In this document: one piece after another, positions 1-9,779 of the stretch
Layout of the letters: each line of letters begins with the position of its first letter
Position numbering within the stretch: position 1 is the stretch's first letter
Source: Hygrophila difformis
Lineage: Eukaryota > Streptophyta > Magnoliopsida > Lamiales > Acanthaceae
Direction of reading: 5' to 3'
Assembly (NCBI GenBank): GCA_030278955.1
Contig: JAOANR010000004.1
Coordinates: 17,546,526-17,610,525 of the forward strand
DNA length: 64,000 nt
The notes under the pieces: generated by a model
The model's input: the letters and a program-made list of their open reading frames with translations, nothing else
Told to the model about the DNA's origin: nothing
The model's database searches: none
Made by a program: the position numbers and the translations under genes

Positions 1-198
1 AGTAAGAACAACTAGATGTAAGAGAAAAAAAGGTGTCGGTTATACCCCATAATTAAAAATCCGAAAAAGAAAGTCTAGACTAGTTGGCAGTAAGTGTCCG
101 ACAAGAGAAGGTGAAAAGTGGAAAGATGCCACCGAAGGATAATAATGCATCAGGATAATAATGTAACCGGTTGGAATTCAAAGCAAGTGACAACGCAA

Positions 199-474
199 TG
201 ACGTCACAATAAATTAAAGAGTTTTTGGAATCCGTAACTAGAGTCCGCGGACGCCTATAAATAGAAAAGTTTGAAGCAGATGGAAAGAATCGAAAAATCC
301 TCCCAACTCTTCAAAATATTTGTAATATTTTCTTTCTGCAAATTCCCTTTCGAGTTTGTAAAAGTATGGGGTAAATCCCCAATAGTCTTGTATCCTCCAT
401 AAAGAACTAAGAATTTGTCTTCTCAATTAAGAAAAATTATATTTGAATAATATTTTTAATATTTCTTCAATAAA
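199..474 (+). promoter_or_regulatory. Promoter-like remnant of pararetrovirus or LTR type
   Basis: A TGACGTCA element (199-206) lies about 50 bases upstream of a TATAAATA box (256-263). An AATAAA poly(A) signal follows at 469-474, roughly 180 bases after the expected start site. Activator element, TATA box and an early poly(A) signal inside the transcribed leader is the layout of caulimovirid promoters and of some LTRs. No coding sequence of such an element follows. The downstream leader is split at 541 by a hAT element and resumes at 1229. A host promoter is the alternative. Confidence 0.35.
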
Positions 475-540
475 ATTCAGGTTTTCAATATTCCGATAAT
501 ATAGTTAAAACCCTTTGCCCAAGTCTTGTTATGTCCTAAG

Positions 541-1228
541 TAGGGATGAAAACGAACCGAGCTGAGTTCGAGCCTGGTATAGCTCGACTCGGCTCGGCTA
601 AGTGAAAGTTCGGCTCGGCTCGAGCTCGACGAGCTTTAAAAAATTAAGCTCGGCTCGAGCTCGACATTAAAAAGCCAAATTCGAGCTCGGCTTGAGGCTC
701 GAATAAAGCTCGAGTTTTTTTTATTATTATTTTTTTCTTTTTAAATGATGACACTCATATGTTAATAAATGTGTGTAGGGGCTCAAATCACACAAATTAC
801 AAAGATGGATAAAGGGGACATTACCACTGGACCAAGTCCCCATTCCCAAGCTAAGCTCGATATAAAATTAGGAATAATTGTCAAATTTTTAAATAATGAG
901 CTTAAAAACTTGAAGGATTGTAGTTTAATAGATTTAATATGTTAAACTATTCCTAAATCCTACTTCTAACCGTAAAAAAGAAAAAATAGAAAAAAAAATT
1001 TATAGGAGTAATAAATAGATTATACATATGTACTATGTATAATTGATATTTATATATATATATATATTCGAGTCTATTATCGAGCTTTGGTTAGCTCGGG
1101 TTGGGCTCATTAACATTCCGAACCGATCTCGAATTCGAGTCGAGCCTTTTCGAGTCGAGCTTTGGTCGAATTTTGATCGAGTCGAGCCCGAATATTTTAC
1201 TAGCCTATTAGTCTCATTTACACCTCTA
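541..1228. mobile_element. Non-autonomous hAT element with 8-bp TSD
   Basis: The 688-bp element starts TAGGGATGAAAACGA and ends TCATTTACACCTCTA, imperfect inverted repeats of each other. It is flanked by a perfect 8-bp duplication GTCCTAAG at 533-540 and 1229-1236, the length expected of hAT transposases. Both ends are filled with degenerate copies of GCTCGGCTCGAGCTCG. No transposase is encoded, so it must have been moved in trans. A SINE-like piece lies inside. Confidence 0.9.
715..850 (-). mobile_element. Degraded tRNA-type SINE inside the hAT element
   Basis: Read on the minus strand, the piece contains GACTTGGTCCAGTGGTAATG, resembling an RNA polymerase III A box. A tail region with TTTGTAATTTGTGTG is shared with the intact SINE at 19043-19208, and an A-rich end follows. 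The B-box segment is missing. Assignment rests on similarity to the other copies in this window. Confidence 0.5.
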
Positions 1229-1236
1229 GTCCTAAG

Positions 1237-1790
1237 GTAGGAAATGAAATAGGACTATGTTGTTCGTTGCTGAAGGAGCCAAGAATCGGTGAACCATCGG
1301 TTGCGGCTATGTGGTTGGAGGAAGTTCGTAAAATCCTGGAGCTTAGGGACCCGGCAACAAGGCGGTTAAACCCAAGGTATGGAGTTTAGTGCTTAATTTT
1401 ATAATCGAAAGCATGATGTGCTTTTATTGGAGTAAATTTGATGAAAAATCTAAAGTTTGAGATCAAAGTGTAATAAATCAAAAGTTGATAGGGTCAATTG
1501 ACTTTTGAAAAGGCCGGATGGCCTAAAATCAGACAAGGCTGATTTATAATGGCCTAAAATCAGAAATTGAAATTTAGTGGCCCAAAAAATGGAATGTGTC
1601 TTCTCGTGGCCTATTTTATTTATTAATCCTTATAATAATTTATAAAGATAAGTATCGTCTTTCAAACTAGAAGAGGGAGTTACCATATATTTGTATTTTT
1701 TTAGATAAAAGTTTTTTGGATGAGATTTAAAGTTACTAATTCTATTCTCATGATATTTGAAATTTTCAATCATTAAGTTCAACACTAAAT
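1237..1790. other. Unassigned spacer, continuation of the split leader
   Basis: This stretch resumes the sequence interrupted by the hAT element. Bases 1260-1385 have more even base composition than their surroundings but no long reading frame. The rest is AT-rich with no recognisable gene. Confidence 0.4.
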
Positions 1791-1795
1791 TTTGT

Positions 1796-1970
1796 GACCT
1801 GGTTCAGTTATCAAGACACCTGACTTTCAACCTTATGATTCGGGATTCGATTACTCATTCGGCTCTCTATCCCTCATCTTTATTTCTTTATAAATTATAT
1901 GGCTTAAGTTTTAATTCATATCCCTTTGTCGACATCAGAGTAACAATGTTTACCCAAAGAAAAAACAATA
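1796..1970 (+). mobile_element. Degraded tRNA-type SINE
   Basis: A-box-like TTCAGTTATCAAG is followed by a B-box-like GGGATTCGATTAC. A body with TCTTTATTTCTTTATAAATT and an A-rich end follow. The order matches the intact SINE at 19043-19208, but the copy is heavily mutated and no clear target duplication is seen. Confidence 0.5.
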
Positions 1971-1989
1971 TACTGAATTTCAACTAAAT

Positions 1990-2245
1990 AAATGATATGT
2001 CCATTGACCCAGTGTTTGGTAAATAATTAGAGTTTAACGTTTAAAATTTAGAGTTTAGAGTTTAAAGTTTGGAATTAATGTTAAAAAATAGTTTTAAATT
2101 AGAATAATTTTGAGTAATTGTGTTTGGTGATAGAATTTAAAATTAGAGTTTAAATGTTGGAGTTCGAAAAGCTAAAAGTTAAAGAAATGAGCATTTAAAT
2201 TTTAGAGTTTGAGGTTAAAATTTTAAATTAGTTTTAGTATGTGTT
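1990..2245. repeat. AT-rich block of short degenerate repeats
   Basis: Variants of TTTAGAGTTTAAA recur irregularly here, with GTGTTTGGT-like ends at 2012 and 2122. It could be a decayed MITE, and no coding potential is visible. Confidence 0.35.
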
Positions 2246-2249
2246 GTAA

Positions 2250-2545
2250 ACGCAGAACGATAAACACTAGCATTTCTTCACCATACAAAACCTATTGAAT
2301 ATTGCGTGCCACTATTAAATAGAAGGGACACATATAAAACTTTGCACACACTACTAACTATGTGCTTTTAGTTTTCACTTTTGGAGAAGCATCACCTCTA
2401 CTTCTTCCATAAGCACTCTTTTAGCTTTTCGATGTGTTTTTGCTTTTCTTCAAAGCCCAAACAAGCATCTCTTTTCTACCAAAAGTGGTTTTGATAGAAG
2501 TAAAAACCAAAAGCACATGTCCAGAAGCCAATCCAAACGGGGCCT
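2250..2545. mobile_element. MITE copy, family with GCCAATCCAAACGGGCC ends (decayed)
   Basis: It shares the AGAAGCACTTTTG/CAAAAGTGCTT palindromic interior and the AAGCCAATCCAAACGGGGCC end with the copies at 4349-4786 and 19468-19927. The left end is eroded. Confidence 0.5.
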
Positions 2546-2666
2546 ATATCGGCCATGCCGCCATGTGAAATTAAATCAATAATAGGTGCAAGATGGCCGC
2601 GAAATCTCCAAGACATCATGTAATCAAACGAAAAAAAGGATCACAATAAAATTTGGTTTTTTTTTC

Positions 2667-2816
2667 ATCTCGTTTAGCAATACCTTTTTTAATTTTCAAA
2701 TATCATCATTTTGGAATTTGCTTAATTAAAACTGCCAAACGGTTAATTTTAACTAATTTATTACTCAAATTACTTACATAATAAGTTAACAGCTAACATC
2801 GAATTCCCAAACAGAT
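2667..2816 (-). mobile_element. MITE fragment, family with CTGTTTGxGAATT end
   Basis: Read on the minus strand it matches the copy at 26136-26403: TTAGCTGTTAACT, GAGTAATTTGAGTAA and GTTTGGCAGTTTT occur in the same order. Only one end is preserved. Confidence 0.55.
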
Positions 2817-2848
2817 ACAAAAATTATGTATAAGTTACATTATATTCC

Positions 2849-3105
2849 CTCCATCATTAAATGATATTAACATTTCATGTTTTTACGCAATCCAATGCAA
2901 ATGTTTAACGATTAATATCTCAAATTGTATAAAAGTAAAAATTATAAAAATTTAATATTCTAAAACTATGTGATTAGATGAATCTAACAAGATCTCACTT
3001 GACTATATTTTATCTTATGTTACTGTATTAAAAGGTCGAATCAAAGTTACTCAATGAATAGTGTTTACTATGCAAACATTAATATGATTAAATGACGGAG
3101 GGATT
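2849..3105. mobile_element. Stowaway-like MITE
   Basis: The ends are CCCTCCATCATTAAATG and ATTAAATGACGGAGGG, inverted repeats of the kind seen in plant Tc1/mariner-related MITEs. The interior shares GATGAATCTAACAAGATCTC with sequences near 19270 and, inverted, near 20555. There is no coding capacity. Confidence 0.65.
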
Positions 3106-3109
3106 ATAT

Positions 3110-3530
3110 TTTATTCAGTTTTTTAAATTTAAGAGCTCAATGGATAATTATGCAATATACACACACTTTATTAATTAAAGGGAATATGAAAATTTAAACT
3201 ATAGATGAAATATAATGGAGATCTCCTTCCATACTTAATACTACTACCATCTAGTGTTTTCTTTAAAACGTGAATTTTTTTTTTCTTAAGGAAATAGAAC
3301 ATAAAAATAAAAATTCTAGGATGTAGTGAGCGAGTAAAATGATTAGAGAATCAACTGAGTGAATAAATAATTAAAGGGCATGATGGCATATCTTCCAATT
3401 CCAGATTCTTCTCCTTTGGAAATATAATAATATAAATATAAATATAAACATAAAATAAAAATATATATAATTATAATAGTTTAAGAGTTTAATATTAAAG
3501 AGGCCACTGCAAGGGCCTATTATACCAAGC
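3110..3530. other. AT-rich spacer
   Basis: No gene, repeat end or regulatory signal that I can support. Several A/T homopolymers and a TATAAATATAAATATAAAC stretch are present. Confidence 0.4.
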
Positions 3531-3532
3531 AT

Positions 3533-3910
3533 AGTTGGCCTAAGTGGTATGCGATTTTGAAAGTTTAAGCAAAAGTTTTGGGTTTGAGCCATAGTGATCT
3601 TGATTGTAGGATACCGATCTTAATTGTAGGACCTCACAATCATATGCGATCCGTTCTTATAAAAATTTAAAAAATGTTCCCATAAAATCATGTTTCTCAT
3701 AAGATCTGTATTGAATTTTATTTTTGATTGTTATAGTGCTTTATCATTTAATTTATCTAATGGTGTTGTGTGTTATATTTTCATTTGCTAATATGTATAA
3801 CTGTTTTCATCTATTGTTGCAATTAGGTTCGATTTGATTCGATCCTACGATATCGATCTTGCAAATACAAACACGATCCAAGCTAGGATCTCGTTCTTTA
3901 TAACCTTAGT
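3533..3910 (+). mobile_element. SINE head and adjoining unclassified repeat
   Basis: TTGGCCTAAGTGGTATG near 3537 resembles a tRNA A box and GGGTTTGAGCC near 3579 a B box, as in the other SINE copies. From 3590 the sequence contains related phrases (GATCTTGATTGTAGGATACC; inverted CGATCCTACGATATCGATC near 3840), suggesting a decayed inverted-repeat element. Boundaries are uncertain. Confidence 0.35.
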
Positions 3911-4053
3911 TCGAGCTTTTGTATATGTAGAATTATGCTTTGTGGATGCAACCCTTCTATGCTCACACAATCCTTGAAGGATTAGTTTCAGGCCCAATGA
4001 GGCATGGGATACCCAGTATTCACCTAAAAATTAATATTATATATAAAATTTTG

Positions 4054-4228
4054 GGAGTCGGTGATTTAGCCAAATAATCAAGTTTCATGCTTTGGAAAAA
4101 GTTTCATGATTTAGCCAAATTAATATTAGTTTCATGCTTCCGGTCCCCTATTCTCATTCTTTATCCATTTGTTATTTGTGTGGTATGAGTTCTTACCACC
4201 ATTTTCTGATCAATGGCTTTGGAAAGAG
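4054..4228 (+). mobile_element. SINE fragment
   Basis: TTTATCCATTTGTTATTTGTG and the following ACCACCATTTTCTGATC parallel the 3' part of the SINE copy at 6945-7104. The A-box region (GTGATTTAGCCAAATAATC) is degenerate and partly duplicated. Confidence 0.4.
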
Positions 4229-4234
4229 AAAATA

Positions 4235-4863
4235 CTCCCTCCGTCCCACCTTAAACGTCTTGTTACTGTTGGACACGGAAATTAATTTAGAGTTGATTTG
4301 TGAATATATAATGGGATCCACATAGTTGTTGGAGGGGAAAATTATTTAGAGCCAGTTTGGAATGCCTTTTTTTCAAGTGCTTTTGGCTTTTGCTTTTGCC
4401 AAAAGCACTTTTGAAAAAAAAAAGAGTGTTTGTTTTGGCTTTTTAGAAAAAGCAAAAGCACCTCGAAAAACTGCAAAAGTGCTTCTGGGATGCTTCTCCG
4501 AAAAGCAGAAGCCAAAAACACCTAGTAATGTGTGCAGAGTCATAAATGCCACTACTAATTTATTTAAATTACACTATAACTATATACTATCCTATATAAG
4601 TAGCATATCCTTTTTGGTAATTTACACATTTCAAAAGTACTTTTCACTTTTACACATCCAAACACACTTTTGAAAAAAAAACTGATTTTCAAAAATTCCA
4701 TCCAAACATAAAAGTTACCTGCTTCTGTTTTTGGCTTTCACTTCTGCTTCTGCTTTTTTTTAAAAGCCAATCCAAACGGGCCCTTATATTTATAGGAAGA
4801 AGATATTTGTAATGGGACATCCAAAAATTAGTAAGTAGGGTATTGGTAATGGGATGGAGGGAG
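4235..4863. mobile_element. Stowaway-like MITE with TA duplication, host of a second MITE
   Basis: It begins CTCCCTCCGTCCCACC and ends GGGATGGAGGGAG, flanked by TA at 4233-4234 and 4864-4865, the Tc1/mariner target duplication. About 440 bp of unrelated MITE sequence interrupts it, so the original element was about 190 bp. Confidence 0.75.
4349..4786. mobile_element. MITE nested in the Stowaway-like element
   Basis: The ends are GAGCCAGTTTGGAATGCC and AAAGCCAATCCAAACGGGCC. The interior is largely palindromic (AAGTGCTTTTGGCTTTTGC and its inverse), giving extensive fold-back potential. Related copies lie at 2250-2545 and, inverted, at 19468-19927. No exact flanking duplication could be fixed. 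Confidence 0.7.
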
Positions 4864-4865
4864 TA

Positions 4866-5945
4866 CTTTATATAATAGTTAATCTACTTAATACTAAAGG
4901 ATGTATATGAATGAGGACCACAAGGTTGGCTTTGCCTCTTTTCGAATTGGAGAGGCCATCGCCCTTCAGTCATAGCAAATATACAACCATTTTCTTCGAA
5001 AAGGATTGACAAGGATATTACAGCCCTTCAATTTTCCCCTTTTACATTCATTTTACCCATGGCAATTAATCCTTGTGTTTTGTCCACTCATACATTTTAT
5101 TATGTCGATTTTAGTTATACTGTATTAATTAAGTTCTTATTATTCTAAAGTATTTTTCAAAACCAACAGCAGTTGGCTTGAGTGGATGGGGCTCTAGTCG
5201 CCTAAAAAAAGTATTTTTTAGAAAAATTACAAAGGTCGATGTAAGTTAAAAAACAAATTAATATTATAGAAGTATTTATGCTATATAAGTAAAAATTATG
5301 CTATATTACATGGATTACTATATAGAATAACTACATATTTCGTTATTCTCTTTCACTCCAAATAAATTTCCTGTTTATCGTGTCATGCATGTTGTGACGA
5401 ATGTTGCTTGTATTCAAGTATATATTTTAAATAAATTTTTAATTTCTTTTTAAAGAATTATATATTTAATTTAATAAGTTCCACTATTAATTAATAAAAC
5501 AATACACAAAAGGCGATGACTGTTTGTTGCTGCCCACAACCAGCAAATTACCATACAAGTTTTCTTTTCTTTCTTTTTTTTTTTAAAAAACTACGAGTAA
5601 TAGTTTGAGTGAATTCTCAAACTTACCTTTCTTAGAAGTCCATTCTGGCGTGGAAGTCAAAACTCGAAACGATGGAATTCAACAAAAGGGAAATTATTTT
5701 CAACAGCCGAGAGGTAACTAAGTAATTATTGAAAAAGAGCATGGTAGCCCAGAGAGATCGCAACGGGAGGTACAGTAGCCCAACTGGAGAGTTAAGCAAG
5801 GACACATGACACTACTTAAATTAATAAAATTAAATTACTTCATTATTTTAATCTTATTACTTCTTTTAAATATTTTATTAAATGCACCCACTTAATTTTT
5901 TGTAGTGTGACAAGTCACTTGTCACGCAAATACCATTTCTCGCAC
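4866..5945. other. AT-rich spacer with one SINE-like head
   Basis: There is no gene-like reading frame. AGTTGGCTTGAGTGGATGGG near 5172 resembles the A-box segment of the local SINEs. The remainder is low-complexity. Confidence 0.35.
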
Positions 5946-5949
5946 ATCC

Positions 5950-6345
5950 AACATTGAAGCACGATCCATCTATCTTGGTGCGACAACTACTTTGTCGCAC
6001 CAACAGTACTCCTTGTCGCACTAGCTAAACTATTCACAACAGGCACCAAAGTCCTATTCACAACAGGCACCAAAGACCAATTGACGGACCAATCTCTTGT
6101 TGTGTGACAAGCTCGAAGCACATCACACCAGAACTTAAAGAGAAGACCATTTTCCTTTGGTGCGATAAGTTGTCGAGAGATAAGCTCTTCCTCGCATGAG
6201 CTAGGTTCTTCGCACAAAAGATCGAAACGGTTGGAGCACCCACCCATTCCTCTTTGGTGCAACAAACAAACCACTTGTAGCACATACAAACTCAGGAATT
6301 TGTCGCAAGAGCAGCAGCTCGTCGCACACCGCACTTTGGTCTTCT
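5950..6345. repeat. Array of TTGTCGCAC / GTGCGACAA motifs
   Basis: At least eight GTCGCAC-like or GTGCGACAA-like words occur in both orientations over about 400 bp (for example near 5979, 5993, 6014, 6163, 6302, 6321). A minus-strand frame of 115 codons is open here but shows no recognisable domain, so I treat it as chance. The array resembles the motif blocks found inside LTRs elsewhere in this window. Confidence 0.5.
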
Positions 6346-6350
6346 AGTTT

Positions 6351-6690
6351 TGTTGGGTAATCCCACATCGGTTATAATGGTTCCCCTATACTACCTTATG
6401 TGGATTGAGAGCAACTCTACCTATCACCAATTGGTTTTAGGTGTGAGCCTCCTATCCATGAATTTCTACAAGTTTATCGTAACAGCTTCTACAATGCTTC
6501 CAAAATACTCCGGAGTAGGGTTTTCTGAATCATTAATGTAGGTTGTTTAAAATCCTCCTAAGTATTGTTAAAGAGTTTTAGATCTCCATGTAATTAAGTG
6601 ATCCCACAGTCATTTTAGCATCTAAGCTTTTATGTTGGACTTTATTTCCATCTTCAAAGATAAATCAAAATTTTAGATCAGAGCTTGTGA
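6351..6690 (+). mobile_element. LTR-like fragment (TRIM or small LTR element)
   Basis: TGTTGGGTAATCCCACATCGG at 6351 is a start typical of plant TRIM and related small LTRs. A TAACA occurs at 6480-6484, and a degraded tRNA-Met primer-site-like sequence (AGATCAGAGC) lies near 6677. Which of these closes the LTR is unclear, and no 5-bp duplication was found. Confidence 0.4.
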
Positions 6691-6944
6691 ATGACTTCAA
6701 GATCCATATGAGTTTGCCAAGTTAGGCTAACTCCTTCCAAATCTTTTCATATATAGTCTTCGCTTGTAGGATATTATATATTGATTCTGGCTTTGAAGGA
6801 GAAAAGGTTGAAGATTCCAGTTTTGGGTCCATTTCAAGCTCTTCACCATTATTGCAGCTTCACGTTTCCTTGCATTTCCCATCCTTTCCTTTTCTGCAAC
6901 ATTGTTTCCGAGGAGATGCACGGCGTATATTACCTCTAAATTTT

Positions 6945-7104
6945 TTTATAGCACTATCATGACCCGGACTCCCAATCTATAGGTTGGAGGTTCGATTCCC
7001 CACCCGATCTTTATCCCTCTCTTTTATTCCCTTTATAATTTGTGTGACATAAGTTTCCATCACCATTTTCTAACATGTATAGATGGTTTAGCAAAAAAAA
7101 AAAA
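6945..7104 (+). mobile_element. tRNA-type SINE copy
   Basis: GGTTGGAGGTTCGATTCCCC contains a clear RNA polymerase III B box and matches the SINE at 19043-19208. It is followed by TTTATTCCCTTTATAATTTG and an A-run near 7092-7104. The A box is mutated and no duplication is visible. Confidence 0.65.
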
Positions 7105-7803
7105 TTCCCATGCCCTAAATTGAACTCAAAACCCTAATTCTTGACTACTGATTCTTAATCTCAACACGAGAATTCTGGTTTGGAAATGAAAATCAAAATA
7201 CCAATTTTTACTTAATAGAATCTGACAAACAACTGTGATTTTAGATGGGGATCGCTTCCATGTAACATATTCAGGCATTTTATGCTGAAAAAAAAAATAA
7301 AAAATTGAAAGGGAATAATATCAATTATGATAGCTTAATTCAAACAAGACTACCAATTCGCTAAAATTCTTAATATTCTTTTTTCTTCTTTTTTTGTGGT
7401 ACACACGGTGACGGTGGGAGGGGGACACCGTTCATAATATTCCTTTTTCGTGCAATAATTCATTTGAAAAATAAATAAATTGACATGTATATATAGAAAG
7501 GGGTAGTCAATTGTGGTCTTTAATGAAAGAAGCATGTGCGATGATAACTTCCAATAGAATCGGAAGAAGAAAAATATCTCTTATAGTGAAGAAATACATT
7601 AAATAAAATAATAAATAAATAAATGAAAAAAAATACTACTCCTAATATTGTTAAAAGAAAAGTATGGTAGATTGAAAAGGTTGCAAAAAGTGGAGGAGGA
7701 GGGTGAAAACAAAGCAACATATCAAATCAAACAACTTTTTGGGCAGCCCCCCCTCGCCCCCCAACCCCACCCCCACCTCCTAGTGTGTGTCTTGTTTACT
7801 CAA
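7105..7803. other. Spacer with C-rich and A-rich tracts
   Basis: No gene that I can support. A C-rich tract lies at 7747-7780. The sequence leads directly to the target duplication of the Mutator-like element. Confidence 0.4.
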
Positions 7804-7812
7804 TTATTGTAA
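7804..7812. repeat. Left 9-bp target-site duplication
   Basis: TTATTGTAA here is repeated exactly at 18792-18800, directly outside the inverted terminal repeats. Nine bases is the usual duplication length for Mutator-like transposases. Confidence 0.85.
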
Positions 7813-7950
7813 GGGCAAATTATAGAAAAATACCTCCCATCCATCATTTCTTACTTGTTCAGTACCTATAGGAATTTTTATTCCTTTTAGGTACCTGATG
7901 TCGCTTTCATGGTGGAGAGAGAGTGTCGGATTGACAAATATACCCCTGGT
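7813..7950. repeat. Left terminal inverted repeat (MULE-type)
   Basis: Read inward it contains GGGCAAATTAT, then AATTTTTATTCCTTT at offset 60, TGGAGAGAGA at offset 100 and TACCCCT at offset 128. The right end has the same words in the same order at offsets 59, 82 and 115 (terminal word GGGAAAATTAT). Similarity may extend further inward but becomes weak. Confidence 0.8.
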
Positions 7951-8051
7951 TAAGTTCAGTACATTTGTTTTACCTGTTCTATACATATTGTTCTGATTTT
8001 AGTACTTTTGTGCTAAAATTCAATATCTTTTCTGAATATTTGAGTAGTTTT

Positions 8052-8053
<2 letters not shown>

Positions 8054-8089
<36 letters not shown>
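8054..8089 (-). repeat. A36 homopolymer at the viral/TIR junction
   Basis: Thirty-six T on the plus strand (A on the viral strand) separate the last small viral ORF from the MULE-like terminal sequence. It could mark the end of the inserted DNA or a slippage-expanded A tract. Confidence 0.7.
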
Positions 8090-8092
<3 letters not shown>

Positions 8093-8095
8093 TGA

Positions 8096-8347
8096 TTAAC
8101 CAGTATAATTAACTTGCTTTTCTTTTCTTTCTTGGTCTAAGTTGCTTTCCCAGTTTCTCAATTTTCTGGCCTCTCGGTCAAGCAACAAGGTTACATCCAT
8201 TAGTTCTTCTATGAGACCTTTCTTGTTTAAGAGTTGTAGACATTCCATTTTTGATTCTAGTTGTATTCTAATAATTTCTTTTTTTATGCGATATCTTTCA
8301 ATCGCAACTTTCTCCCTTTTACTAAATTCTCTTATTGTTTTATAAGT

Positions 8348-8350
<3 letters not shown>
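8096..8350 (-). CDS. Small charged helical protein, third leader ORF
   Basis: This 84-residue product is rich in Lys, Glu, Arg and Leu and is predicted to be almost wholly helical. It has no Cys pair, membrane segment or known domain. Its ATG directly follows an A36 run, so on the viral RNA it would have a poly(A) leader. It is the last of three small ORFs between the viral promoter and, in the circular genome, the primer-binding site. Function is unknown. A role in capsid association or nucleic-acid binding is only a guess from its charge. Confidence 0.45.

Positions 8351-8385
<35 letters not shown>
8350..8385 (-). repeat. A36 homopolymer between two small viral ORFs
   Basis: Thirty-six T on the plus strand, the same length as the run at 8054-8089. 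The ATG of the 84-codon ORF lies at its downstream edge. The exact length may be affected by assembly. Confidence 0.7.
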
Positions 8386-8388
<3 letters not shown>

Positions 8389-8698
8389 GTTGATTTTTGA
8401 TATGATTAATAAAGTTCGTTTTAGAAGTTTTTAACTCCTCTATTTTTGTTTTGAGGTCCGTTGCTTGGTAGCTTATAACTTCTTCATATATGTAAACCGA
8501 ATTTAGAATAGTGTTTATTTCTTCGTCACGGTTTAACACATATATGAGTTCATGTGCTTCTTCTTTTTCTTCTTCTTTATATTCTGTTAATCTTACAATT
8601 GTGTCTTTAAGATCTTTTATTTCCTTTTCAATTTTCCACATGGTTTCTCCAAGTTTTCCACATTCTGGACAAATATCAAAAAGTATTTGTGCTTCCAT
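8384..8698 (-). CDS. Small CxxC coiled-coil protein, second leader ORF
   Basis: This 104-residue product starts with a short hydrophobic stretch and a CPEC pair (C10, C13). A long Glu/Lys-rich helical region with coiled-coil character (about 20-60) follows, and the C-terminus carries spaced histidines (near 99 and 104). A CxxC-Lys segment followed by a coiled coil recurs in the neighbouring 135-residue ORF and in the TAV-like protein. It is separated from the upstream ORF by seven bases. No family was recognised. Zinc binding is inferred from the Cys pair, and oligomerisation from the coiled coil. Confidence 0.5.
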
Positions 8699-8705
8699 TT
8701 CCCAA

Positions 8706-9113
8706 TTAGTTATTTCTTGCTAAATGTTCTTCTTGTAATTTTTTCCATATTTTTTCTTCGAGTTCACAGGTTATAAAATGGTTTTCACACTTTTCAATAT
8801 GGTTATCTCGTAGTTTTTCTAAAACCTTATAGATTCTTGTGTGCTTTTGATAACTGTTTTCTAGAATTTCTATTTCATTTTTTAGAAATTCAACTTCTTT
8901 AGTCACTTTCCATTTTATGATATTTTCAAACAATCTTTGTTCCCTGCAAACCTGGTTTATTTGATTTTGTTTATTCATCAGCCTGATAAGCCATTTTTCA
9001 CATTCTTGGCATAAAAAGTATGTTTTCGGATAAGGTACAATAACAAACCTTGTTTCTGTGTTTTTAAAAGATTCTGTTTTAGGGTTTTCAGCAGTTTTAA
9101 TCATATTCTCCAT
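8706..9113 (-). CDS. Small CxxC coiled-coil protein, first leader ORF
   Basis: This 135-residue product carries CQEC (C35, C38) followed by Lys, further Cys residues (56, 109, 116) and a helical region at about 65-100 with heptad-like leucines and isoleucines. It is the first sizeable ORF on the predicted pregenomic RNA, about 780 bases after the expected start site. In described caulimovirids this leader usually has only very short upstream ORFs. No homologue was recognised. Its open frame of 135 codons in an AT-rich context, its close spacing to the next ORF and the shared module support a real gene. Confidence 0.5.
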   Translation of the reverse strand: MENMIKTAENPKTESFKNTETRFVIVPYPKTYFLCQECEKWLIRLMNKQNQINQVCREQRLFENIIKWKVTKEVEFLKNEIEILENSYQKHTRIYKVLEKLRDNHIEKCENHFITCELEEKIWKKLQEEHLARNN

Positions 9114-9670
9114 TTGTTTTGAAAAAAAGATATTAATTATTTAAAAAGGTTTTAAAACACTGATTTTTTTTTTTTTACGCGAAAAACTTATATGTCGTGA
9201 TGTCTTACTAGGTACTTGCCATCTCCTATTGTTCTCTTGGTCGTGTTAAATTTCTGATTATGTGTTATGGGTCCGATTGTCCTTTGTTATGGAAATATTA
9301 TCATAAACATTAAGTCCGCAATCCTCTTATTACTGTCACTGATGAGATATTTTTCTGGGCCTGTTTCGGGTTTCAAATTCAAATTAGCATTATCCAGACC
9401 TAGATCTGAAATGTAAGCAGGGGGTCTAAGGGGCAAATCAAAAGGGACAACAGTAACAAAACACCATTATGTTTAACAAACATCCCTGAATTGTGGTTCC
9501 CCTAACGAGTCTTTCTTACAGCTTTTATGGCATAAAGCCTTTTAAATTTTTATCTTACTCCCCTAATGGCATATCTCATCAATTAAGTTTTAAAAGGTCA
9601 CATATTTATGTTTATAACATTATCATCCATACATAGAACAATCATACCATAACATAAATCATAAACTAAC

Positions 9671-9680
9671 CCATACCTTG
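9671..9680 (-). promoter_or_regulatory. Possible 5' splice site in the viral leader
   Basis: CAAG/GTATGG on the minus strand matches the plant donor consensus and lies in the leader downstream of the poly(A) signal. Leader splicing is known in rice tungro bacilliform virus and cauliflower mosaic virus. No acceptor could be chosen by eye. Confidence 0.3.
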
Positions 9681-9779
9681 AGAGAGGAGAGGCTTTCCCG
9701 TTCAGACGGGCCCCTGTATTTCAGAAAGTAAAGAAAAGAGGAAGCAATCCACACCGGGTCTTTCTTTACAAACTGAAAT

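Noticed and set aside
5987..6334. A 115-codon minus-strand frame as a Cys-rich peptide gene
   Set aside because: The cysteines arise from the repeated GTCGCAC/GTGCGACAA words, the frame lacks any known domain and a second overlapping frame is equally open.
8054..8089. Poly(A) run as proof of LINE-mediated retroposition of viral RNA
   Set aside because: The viral AATAAA lies 1.7 kb away and the flanking duplication is outside the MULE ends, not next to the A-run.
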